Source: JAAAOZ01 sp964496595
GTDB taxonomy: Bacteria; Chloroflexota; Anaerolineae; B4-G1; SLSP01
Length of the DNA stretch: 5,401 nt
NCBI GenBank assembly: GCA_964496595.1
Contig: CAZCAI010000233.1
Location: 1 to 5,401 of the forward strand
Direction of reading: 5' to 3'
In this document: positions 1-5,280 of the stretch, piece after piece
Numbering within the stretch: position 1 is the first letter of the stretch
How the letters are laid out: each line of letters opens with the position of its first letter
Position numbers and translations under genes: made by a program
Notes under the pieces: generated by a model
What the model saw: only the letters and a program-made list of their open reading frames with translations
Database searches by the model: none
Told to the model about the DNA's origin: nothing

Positions 1-18
1 AAAAAGTGTCAACCTATC

Positions 19-48
19 TGTGAACCATCCCGCCCGATTTATGATAAT
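19..48 (+). promoter_or_regulatory. Possible promoter of the small plus-strand gene pair
   Basis: An AT-rich stretch (TATGATAAT, 40-48) resembles a -10 element and stands out from the GC-rich sequence before it. The only -35 candidate at suitable spacing is TGTGAA (19-24), a poor match. If it is real, transcription would start close to position 55, giving a very short leader in front of the Shine-Dalgarno site at 57-64. This rests on base composition and position only. Confidence 0.3.
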
Positions 49-69
49 ATAGAGATGGAGGTGACAATT

Positions 70-318
70 ATGCGCCTTATCAAACTCGAAACAACCATCA
101 CGCCGGAACGCACGTTGACACTTCGAGTACCAGATGATGTGCCGACCGGCTCAACGGAGATCTTAGTCGTATTCGCCTCTTCCGAAGCTACGCCTAAGCG
201 ACAATCTACTTTAGGTAACTTGGGGACATCCGAATTTTTCGGTATGTGGCGTGATCGAGAGGATCTAACAGATAGCCCCGCGCTCGCTCGCCAGCTTCGG
301 GAGCGAGCTTGGAAGTGA
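70..318 (+). CDS. VapB-like small antitoxin-family protein (toxin partner not seen)
   Basis: Predicted 82-aa cytoplasmic protein. The start at 70 is chosen because GGAGGTGA (57-64) sits five bases before that ATG; an in-frame ATG at 55 overlaps the Shine-Dalgarno site and is unlikely. The N-terminal half (LTLRVPDDVPTGSTEILVVF) reads as a short beta-rich segment, as in small DNA-binding antitoxins. The C-terminal part carries FFGMWRDREDLTDSPALARQ followed by a basic LRERAWK end, the 'GMW-DRED' tail I associate with antitoxins paired with PIN-domain toxins. Such tails normally wrap the toxin. No PIN gene follows: the next gene, 42 bases on, encodes a different small helical protein. It is therefore either an orphan antitoxin or part of an unusual pair. 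The family resemblance is from memory and not checked by search; the reading frame itself is secure. Confidence 0.7.
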   Translation: MRLIKLETTITPERTLTLRVPDDVPTGSTEILVVFASSEATPKRQSTLGNLGTSEFFGMWRDREDLTDSPALARQLRERAWK

Positions 319-360
319 CAAACAAAATCCAGCTTCTACGACTATTCTATGGAGGCAGCC

Positions 361-567
361 ATGACATTAGAAGAGATATTGCAGGATATTCACGGCCTGG
401 ATGCAAAGTTACGTGATTTGGAACAAAAATACAGCCTGCTCTCAGACGATATGTATACCCTCTATCGGCTGGGCGAGCTGGAGCAAAGCCGCGATCTAAT
501 CCGCTGGGTGGGCTATTACGAACTGCGCCAGGAAAGACAACGGGCTTATACGACTGCATCATCCTGA
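361..567 (+). CDS. Small helical protein of unknown function
   Basis: Predicted 68-aa protein. I choose the ATG at 361 because GGAGG (351-355) lies five bases upstream; the frame is open from an ATG at 349, but that codon overlaps the Shine-Dalgarno site. The sequence is rich in Leu, Glu, Arg and Tyr and predicted almost fully alpha-helical, with an N-terminal amphipathic stretch (LEEILQDIHGLDAKLRDLEQ) that could form a coiled coil or dimer. A second part contains YRLGELEQSRDLIRWVGYYE. No membrane segment or signal peptide is visible. Small proteins with a similar 'GEL...-W-G-YE' pattern occur, as I recall, next to small toxin-like genes, so a role as an antitoxin-type partner is possible but unproven. 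It follows the VapB-like gene by 42 bases on the same strand and is closed by a strong terminator, so the two probably form one operon. Confidence 0.65.
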   Translation: MTLEEILQDIHGLDAKLRDLEQKYSLLSDDMYTLYRLGELEQSRDLIRWVGYYELRQERQRAYTTASS

Positions 568-596
568 TCAAAAACACATCGCACACACACAAACGA

Positions 597-629
597 GGAG
601 GGACGCAAACATCTGCGTCCCTCCTTTTT
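597..629 (+). terminator. Intrinsic terminator, possibly bidirectional
   Basis: A perfect 11-bp stem, GGAGGGACGCA (597-607) with TGCGTCCCTCC (614-624), closes a six-base loop and is followed directly by TTTTT (625-629). It ends the small plus-strand operon 29 bases after its last stop codon. It also lies 38 bases beyond the stop of the convergent CHAT gene. Read on the minus strand, the hairpin is followed by TCGTTTGTGTGTG, a weaker U-rich tail, so it may serve both genes. Confidence 0.9.
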
Positions 630-662
630 GCTTCTGGTCACTCCACTTAGCCGCGAATCCTA

Positions 663-3470
663 CTAAGGCCCTTCCCCAGATCGCATCTCCCACAATTTCC
701 CGTCCTTGAGGCGCATGAAGAGCACAGGCATCAGCGCGTCGGGACGCTGGGCCGTCAACAGCAGGCTGCGCGCCTGGTTCACGGCCAGATCGACGATGCC
801 GTGCGTCAGCAGGTTGCGGTAGAAGGCGGCGCTGAACTGGCGCGCCGTGACGATGGAGACCGCCGCCTGCATCGCGACGACGGCGGGCGCGCCTGCCCGG
901 ACCAATTGCGGCGCCAGGCCCCGGAAGGCGTCGATGGTCGAGCGTTGGGCGCTCTGACACGCCGCCAGCACGATCAAATCGGGCCGGTGATGTTGCCGCG
1001 CGATCATAGCGCGCAGCTCCTGCTCCTGGACAACCTGCACATTCCCGGCGTCATCCTGCATATATAACGCTGCCTGGCCTCGCTTCTGGCTGAACGTGCC
1101 GTGCCCGATGTAATGCACCACGTGATACGGCGTGCGCAACGCATCCTCAAGCCGGGCCAGCGTCACCGGCGGATCGAGAAAGTCCAAGTGCACCGCCCGC
1201 GCGCCCGCCTCCCCGCAGGCCTGCTCAAGGGCGCAACGTTCGCGCTCGATATCCAACGGCGCTAACCGATAGACCTCCAAATCGGCGGGATTGGAGACGA
1301 GTGTCAGCACGCGGATCGGGCGCTCCCGCACGACCTGCCCCCACGGCTGCTCCAGCGGCAAATAGCGCGAGAAGGGCGTCGCCGCGTTGGCCGCGAGCAC
1401 GCCCTCCCGCCACAACAACTCCCAGGGCACGGCGTGCAACTCCGGCTCATCGGCATCGATGCGCAGGCGGATGCGCAGCCGAAGCTGATCGTGCCCACAC
1501 ACCTGCCCCCACGCCTCGCGCAACCTCGAATCGGCGAGGAGGGCCGCGAAGAGCCGCGCCCCATCGCGCTGCAGATCGCCCTCGGAATGCCAGGGCAGGA
1601 GATCGGCCGCCAGATAGCCGCGCGGGAACTCCTGCTCGCCGTTGAGGGTGAACTCCACCGGATACCCGCGATCCTCGCGCGCGAAAATCCGCACCTCCAG
1701 ATCGTCAAACGCGAGCGGCGACAGCACCTCTCGCTGAGTCGTCGCCGGGCGCTCGGCGGACGTGGCCGCCACCTCGAAGGCGAGCACCTGCTGCCGCGTC
1801 CGCGTCTCACCCGATGGCGCCTGATACGCCAACGCGACCTGCAATTGCACGTGATCCCCAGCGCGGCGCGGGCAGATGTGCAAGCACCGCTGCCGGGTCT
1901 TTCCGGCCGATAGGGTGAGCAACCGTTGGGTCTGGTTCACGCCGCCCGCGAAGCCCTCACCCGCCGCGCGGATGACGAGATAGCGCGCGGCCCCGGCGCC
2001 CTCATTGCGCACCGTGAAGCGCAGCGTGGTCTCCGTGTTCACCGTCAAGCGCTCATACTCAACCTCGACGGTGATGAACGGCTCGCCGCGACAGCGCGCG
2101 GCTTCGCGCCGCGCCCGAACAGCCTTGTCCGATTGCCACATCCCGGCATACAACGCGGCGGCCTGATCCCACAGCGCCGCGCACGCTGTTGGATCATCGT
2201 CCTGCTGCGCCCGCTTCTCGAGCGCCTGCTGCTCGAGGGCCAAGGCCTGCCGGAGCGGACGGCCTAGCGCCTCCCACAGTCGCACGGCCTCCGCCCAGGC
2301 GTTGGCCTGCTCATAGAGTTCGGCGGCGCGCTCCGACTCGCCCAGCGCCTCGCGCATCCGAGCGGCCTCGAACCACCGCCCGGCAGCCTCCAACTCCTCG
2401 GCGTCGAGGGGACATTCCAAGGCCGTGATCGTCCCGCCTCGATCAGCGATAATGACGCACGGCGGCGCATCGCCACAGACCGCCACCACCGGCGCGACTT
2501 CGAGGCGGCGCGCGACTTTGTGCGACCAGAGCACCTTGCCGCTGACGGCATCGACCGCGCGGACGTGATGATCGTGGCCCGCAGCATAGACCCCACCGCG
2601 ATGGACCACCGGCGCGGCCGCGATGCGCCGCTCGGTGGGGACGCGCCACAGTTCGCGGCCATCGTCCAAGGCCAGGGCGTAGGTGCCGTCGCGCGCGCCG
2701 ACGTACAACCGCTCGCCGTCGGTCGCGGGGGGCGAGAGCGCCTTGCCCGCCGGCCCCACCGCGACGCGCCAGGCCACCGCGCCCGCCGCCGTGTCGAGCG
2801 CGACGACCGCGCCCACGCTCAACACCGCGTAGAGGCGCTCCCCCAGCACGATGGGCGTCTTGTCCAACCAGGCGTCGGCGTCGGGGTCGGTGTAGCGCCA
2901 GCGCAGGTCGCCCGCCAAATCCACGGCCAGGAGGTGGGGGGATTTGCACGGGACGTAGGCCACGTCTGTGTCCAAGGCGGGCGCGGCTAACGAGAAGCGC
3001 GCTTCCACAGGGATGACGGCTCGCTCGGCGCCCGTCGCCAGATCGAGGACGACCACCTGCCGGGCATCGACGGTGACGACGACCGCGCCCTCGCGCACCG
3101 CCGGGGCGGAGACGCGCTGCACGGCATCGTCGCGCGCCGCGCCCGGCCAACGCCAGAGCGCCTCGCCCGTCGCGGGATCTACGGCTAACAGCGCGCCCGC
3201 CCCGTGCAGCAGATCCGTGCTGGTGAGGCTGATGAAGAGCAGGTCATCCGCAGCCGAGAGGCCGCTGATGAAGGCGTGCTCGAAGGCCTGCTGCCAGCGC
3301 GACACGCCGGTTGCCAGATCGAAGGCGTAGAGCGTGACGACGTGCCCGCGCCCGCTCGCTTGCACGGGAATCAGCAGCAGATCGCCGGCGACCACGGGCT
3401 GGCCCGGAATCGCGTCGAGGTCTGTGTGCCAATGGATGTGAGGTTTGTTATTGTCAGATGTATTCAACAT
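663..3470 (-). CDS. PQQ-like beta-propeller / helical-repeat / Ig-like / CHAT caspase-like protease
   Basis: 935 aa, probably cytoplasmic (no signal peptide or membrane segment). Residues about 12-352 form a PQQ-type beta-propeller: at least seven blades recur as variants of 'A-x-D-x-x-T-G-x-x-x-W' (near 49, 96, 141, 182, 224, 265 and 305). Residues about 355-460 are helical, TPR-like (EAARMREALGESERAAELYE). Residues about 465-568 look like an Ig/CARDB-type beta-sandwich (TLRFTVRNEGAGAARYLVI). Residues about 590-930 are a CHAT domain (clan CD cysteine protease, caspase relative) with the expected catalytic pair: His790 in HYIGHGTF and Cys838 in VLAACQSA, and a typical CHAT end (DALMPVLFMRLKDGKLW). 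Both catalytic residues are intact, so an active protease is expected. The ATG is preceded by GAGGAG at 3475-3480. Family knowledge: CHAT proteases act as effectors in bacterial cell-death and defence systems; propeller and repeat domains usually sense or bind partners. Its substrate and trigger are unknown. It lies downstream of the DGR on the same strand and may be functionally tied to it (inference). Confidence 0.93.
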   Translation of the reverse strand: MLNTSDNNKPHIHWHTDLDAIPGQPVVAGDLLLIPVQASGRGHVVTLYAFDLATGVSRWQQAFEHAFISGLSAADDLLFISLTSTDLLHGAGALLAVDPATGEALWRWPGAARDDAVQRVSAPAVREGAVVVTVDARQVVVLDLATGAERAVIPVEARFSLAAPALDTDVAYVPCKSPHLLAVDLAGDLRWRYTDPDADAWLDKTPIVLGERLYAVLSVGAVVALDTAAGAVAWRVAVGPAGKALSPPATDGERLYVGARDGTYALALDDGRELWRVPTERRIAAAPVVHRGGVYAAGHDHHVRAVDAVSGKVLWSHKVARRLEVAPVVAVCGDAPPCVIIADRGGTITALECPLDAEELEAAGRWFEAARMREALGESERAAELYEQANAWAEAVRLWEALGRPLRQALALEQQALEKRAQQDDDPTACAALWDQAAALYAGMWQSDKAVRARREAARCRGEPFITVEVEYERLTVNTETTLRFTVRNEGAGAARYLVIRAAGEGFAGGVNQTQRLLTLSAGKTRQRCLHICPRRAGDHVQLQVALAYQAPSGETRTRQQVLAFEVAATSAERPATTQREVLSPLAFDDLEVRIFAREDRGYPVEFTLNGEQEFPRGYLAADLLPWHSEGDLQRDGARLFAALLADSRLREAWGQVCGHDQLRLRIRLRIDADEPELHAVPWELLWREGVLAANAATPFSRYLPLEQPWGQVVRERPIRVLTLVSNPADLEVYRLAPLDIERERCALEQACGEAGARAVHLDFLDPPVTLARLEDALRTPYHVVHYIGHGTFSQKRGQAALYMQDDAGNVQVVQEQELRAMIARQHHRPDLIVLAACQSAQRSTIDAFRGLAPQLVRAGAPAVVAMQAAVSIVTARQFSAAFYRNLLTHGIVDLAVNQARSLLLTAQRPDALMPVLFMRLKDGKLWEMRSGEGP

Positions 3471-3472
3471 AG

Positions 3473-3480
3473 ATCTCCTC
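3473..3480 (-). promoter_or_regulatory. Ribosome binding site of the CHAT gene
   Basis: Read on the minus strand this is GAGGAGAT, placed two bases before the ATG, with the AGGAG core four bases from it. It fixes the start at 3470. The palindrome at 3483-3515 ends two bases upstream of it, so folding of that element in the mRNA could affect ribosome access. Confidence 0.7.
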
Positions 3481-3482
3481 GC

Positions 3483-3515
3483 AGACCCGAAGGGTTTGGC
3501 AAACCCTTCGGGTCT
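3483..3515. repeat. 33-bp perfect palindrome in the CHAT gene leader
   Basis: AGACCCGAAGGGTTTG (3483-3498) is followed after one base (G3499) by its exact reverse complement, CAAACCCTTCGGGTCT (3500-3515). Each arm can also fold on itself (ACCC-GAA-GGGT and ACCC-TTC-GGGT), so the element can form one long stem or two mini-hairpins. There is no U-run after it in the minus direction (GCGAGGAGAT follows) and only a weak, displaced T-run in the plus direction, so a standard intrinsic terminator is unlikely. It could be a dispersed REP-like palindrome, a leader regulatory hairpin, or a boundary between the DGR transcript and the CHAT gene. No second copy is present in the window. Confidence 0.8.
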
Positions 3516-3534
3516 ATACGACTAATTTTTCGGC

Positions 3535-3689
3535 CCCCGCCCCGAGCTTCGGAGGCAGGCTCTTACCACAAGAGACGGGGGCGTGCGGAAACGTACGTCC
3601 GCAAATCTTTGATCAGCGTTGCCGCTGACCGGGAATTGGGCCTGGGTTCCCCGAACTCCGGCCCCGTACCCGTGAGCGCGGGGCATTCC
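3535..3689 (-). ncRNA. Structured region downstream of the TR, candidate DGR spacer RNA
   Basis: This stretch holds no convincing gene. On the minus strand it can form several hairpins: GGTCAGCG-GCAA-CGCTGATC (3611-3630, eight pairs with one G-U and a GNRA tetraloop), TGCGGA/TCCGCA (3584-3603), GGGAA/TTCCC (3631-3651), GCCCCG/CGGGGC (3661-3684), and a bulged stem at 3539-3556. In the well-studied Bordetella phage DGR, the RNA just 3' of the TR (the spacer) is needed to start cDNA synthesis; by position this segment would be its equivalent. The GC-rich composition means some hairpins are expected by chance, and no sequence match to a known spacer is claimed. Confidence 0.45.
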
Positions 3690-3840
3690 GACCGGGGAGC
3701 ACTGGGGCGTCACTGCAACACACCGAAACCCGTTGTTGTTGTTCGTATTGGTTGGATGGTTCCTGTTCCGGTTGGCAGAGCGGACGTTCCTATTATTGTT
3801 GTTCCACGAGCCGCCCCGCAGCACGCAATTGGCCCGATCC
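3690..3840 (-). repeat. DGR template repeat (TR), FGE/C-type-lectin type
   Basis: On the minus strand the core (3732-3803) is strikingly adenine-rich: 32 of 72 bases are A against 7 T. Read in frame it encodes 13 Asn in 24 codons (ten AAC, three AAT), framed by A-free flanks that encode VLRGGSW (ending 3804) and GFRC (3720-3731). RGGSW...GFR is the C-terminal signature of FGE-sulfatase-like proteins with a C-type lectin fold, a common class of DGR target. Clustered AAY codons are the hallmark of a TR rather than a VR, because A-to-N changes there give many amino acids and no stops. It lies directly 3' of avd on the same strand. Outer limits are estimates, as no matching VR is in the window to define them. 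The TR is in an open frame (TTG at 3887 to stop at 3522) but that frame lacks a Shine-Dalgarno site and is probably not translated. Confidence 0.9.
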
Positions 3841-3883
3841 CCACAGCGCGCGCCGTCACCGGCCCGCGTCGCTGCCCTCAACT

Positions 3884-4228
3884 TCAACTATCCAAGCCCT
3901 GGCGCCACGTCCCCAAGAGCTTCCCCACCTCGACGACTTGCTTGGAGACGTGCTGATACTGTCCCGAACTAAGCAATTCTAGCTCATAACACAGGCGCAG
4001 GTGCAAGCGCAGCATCTCCAACTTGACGTCGGCGTGTAAGAGAATCTCGCGGCGTTGTCGCCGGCTGACTTTGCGCGCCTCGATCAACAGTTCGTAAAAA
4101 TCGAGCACGGTATCTTGCACGCGCTTGGCCATCACAAAGCGCTGGCTCTTGGGAAAGCTCTGAGTACGTTCAATGAGCCAGCGGACCAGATCATACGTTT
4201 TGGGATAGATGGGATATTCACTGCTCAA
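3884..4228 (-). CDS. avd: DGR accessory variability determinant Avd (four-helix bundle)
   Basis: 114 aa, starting at TTG 4228, which is preceded by GGAGGTGA (4233-4240) four bases upstream. An in-frame ATG at 4297 would add 23 unrelated residues, lies deep inside the RT gene and has no comparable site. With the TTG start the protein begins MSSEYPIYPKTYDLVRWLIE, matching the usual Avd opening 'Y-P-I-x-x-x-x-Y-D-x-x-x-W-L'. Other Avd-type marks are RTQSFPKSQRF (21-31), the basic middle part VSRRQRRE, and LRLHLRLCYELELLSSGQYQ (73-92) then a VGKLLGTW end. Family knowledge: Avd is a small basic helical-bundle protein that forms a pentameric barrel, binds the DGR reverse transcriptase and the TR RNA, and is required for mutagenic retrohoming. 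The TTG overlaps the RT stop (TTGA), so translation is probably coupled and the two proteins made together. Length is normal for the family. Confidence 0.93.
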   Translation of the reverse strand: MSSEYPIYPKTYDLVRWLIERTQSFPKSQRFVMAKRVQDTVLDFYELLIEARKVSRRQRREILLHADVKLEMLRLHLRLCYELELLSSGQYQHVSKQVVEVGKLLGTWRQGLDS

Positions 4229-5280
4229 AAGATCACCTCCGAAAAGAGACGCTCCCGCAAGCGCCAGGTGTCGGCATGCTCGGCGTGGGCGATCCACGCT
4301 TGCACGGAACGCTGGACGTCATCCAACGTCATATCCCCTTGATGATAGGCGTCGCGCATCCGGCGCAGGCGACGGGCGAAAGTCCGCACGTTATCCTTGC
4401 GCAGCCGCCGATAGTGCGGAAAGATGCGATACCCCACAAAACTGACACCATCCCGCGTGGGCGCGACCACCGACTTGCGGGCGTGCAACGTGAGCCGCAG
4501 CCCGGCCAGACACCCGATCACCGCAACGCGCCAATCGTGTAGCACAGCTTTGTCATCGTGAAACAAGAGAATATCATCCGCGTAGCGCACGTAATGCCGG
4601 CACTTGAGTTCGCGTTTGACGAACTGATCCAATATATTCAGATAGACATTGCCCCAAAATTGCGAGGTCTGATTGCCAATGGGCAACCCTCTATCCCGCA
4701 ACGGGGAAAAGAGCGCGTCGCCGGGGAACCATTGCATATCGTATTCACTTTCCAAGACGCCCGCGCCACTGTGTAAGATCCGGTCGATCAGCCACAACAC
4801 CTCATCATCGGCGATGTAGCGCGCCAACTTCGCCCGCAAGATAGCATGATCCACACTGGGGAAGAAACGGCGCACATCGCCCTTGAGCACATACGCATGA
4901 TGGCGGGCAAAGGCCTGCGCCCGGTCGGCGGCCTTATGCGTCCCCTTGCCCTTGCGGCAGGCATAGGAGTCGTGGATGAAGCGCGCCTCCCAGATAGGCT
5001 CGATGACCGCGCACAAAGCGTGATGCACGACGCGATCCCGAAAGGGCGCCGCCGAGATTTTGCGTTTCTTGCGGTCGTAGATATAGAAGTGATGATAGGG
5101 ACCGGGCGTGTAGGTATGCTCGCGCAGGTCGGCGTGCAATTGCCAGAGCTTCTCTTCCAGATGATGTTCGAAGGCGGCGACCTCCGGGCGACTGCGTTTG
5201 CCCCGCCGCGCCTTGCGAAACGCCTGGTAGAGGTTGTCAAAGGCGTAGATTTTGGGGTAAAGATGTTTGTAGGTTTTCAT
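4225..5280 (-). CDS. DGR-type reverse transcriptase
   Basis: 351 aa, the usual DGR RT size, with no extra maturase or endonuclease domain. Motifs in order: APFRDRVVHHAL (78-89) and SYACRKGKGTHKA (105-117) near the N-terminus; motif A KGDVRRFFPSVDH with Asp135; the DGR-typical stretch WFPGDALFSPLRDRG (184-198) leading into GLPIGNQTSQ (198-207); the catalytic YADD (233-236); LHARKS (265-270); and SFVGYRIFP (280-288). IGNQTSQ is the diagnostic one: DGR RTs have a GxxxSQ motif where retroviral and group II intron RTs have QGxxxSP, a change linked to adenine misincorporation. Both catalytic Asp sites are intact. The start MKTYKHLYPKIYAFDNLYQA matches the common DGR RT opening, though the ribosome binding site before 5280 is weak. 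Its stop overlaps the avd start. It would copy the TR RNA at about 3690-3840 and transfer mutated cDNA to a VR that is not in this window. Confidence 0.96.
   Translation of the reverse strand: MKTYKHLYPKIYAFDNLYQAFRKARRGKRSRPEVAAFEHHLEEKLWQLHADLREHTYTPGPYHHFYIYDRKKRKISAAPFRDRVVHHALCAVIEPIWEARFIHDSYACRKGKGTHKAADRAQAFARHHAYVLKGDVRRFFPSVDHAILRAKLARYIADDEVLWLIDRILHSGAGVLESEYDMQWFPGDALFSPLRDRGLPIGNQTSQFWGNVYLNILDQFVKRELKCRHYVRYADDILLFHDDKAVLHDWRVAVIGCLAGLRLTLHARKSVVAPTRDGVSFVGYRIFPHYRRLRKDNVRTFARRLRRMRDAYHQGDMTLDDVQRSVQAWIAHAEHADTWRLRERLFSEVIF
4233..4240 (-). promoter_or_regulatory. Ribosome binding site that fixes the avd TTG start
   Basis: GGAGGTGA on the minus strand, inside the last codons of the RT gene, four bases before the TTG at 4228. 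It is the best Shine-Dalgarno match on this strand of the window and selects the short Avd form over the upstream ATG at 4297. Confidence 0.85.

Larger units (their letters stand above)
3535..5280 (-). mobile_element. Diversity-generating retroelement cassette (RT-avd-TR-spacer), target gene not in window
   Basis: The RT, Avd and TR together are the core parts of a DGR, all on the minus strand and tightly packed: four-base overlap between RT and avd, and TR starting within about 50 bases of the avd stop. DGRs are retroelements that diversify a target gene in place and are not mobile in the usual sense. The fourth part, a target gene with a VR related to the TR, is absent here. Component order RT-avd-TR differs from the Bordetella phage order (target with VR, avd, TR, RT). 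Confidence 0.9.

Noticed and set aside
574..594. CA-rich tract as a functional repeat
   Set aside because: Only a few CA units between a stop codon and a terminator; too short and irregular to support a claim.
568..960. 130-codon minus-strand frame over the end of the CHAT gene and the terminator
   Set aside because: Arg-rich, overlaps the CHAT coding sequence and reads through the terminator hairpin; no family resemblance.
1301..2990. Many long open frames on the plus strand and in other minus frames inside the CHAT gene
   Set aside because: They give Arg/Ala/Pro-rich translations without motifs, typical shadows of a high-GC gene.
663..3470. CHAT protein as the DGR target gene
   Set aside because: Its C-terminus is a normal CHAT end with no RGGSW...GFR region and no similarity to the TR, so it carries no VR.
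3732..3803. Repeated GTT/AAC units as a microsatellite or CRISPR-like repeat
   Set aside because: The Asn codons are interspersed in a frame bounded by RGGSW and GFRC and fit a DGR template; there are no repeat-spacer units.
3204..3956. 250-codon plus-strand open frame crossing the palindrome and TR
   Set aside because: It runs antisense to the CHAT 5' end, spacer, TR and the end of avd, has no ribosome binding site or recognisable domain, and is explained by the GC-rich opposite-strand genes.
4225..5280. Group II intron or retron reverse transcriptase
   Set aside because: The motif is IGNQTSQ (DGR type) rather than QGxxxSP, there is no maturase or HNH domain, and avd and a TR are next to it.
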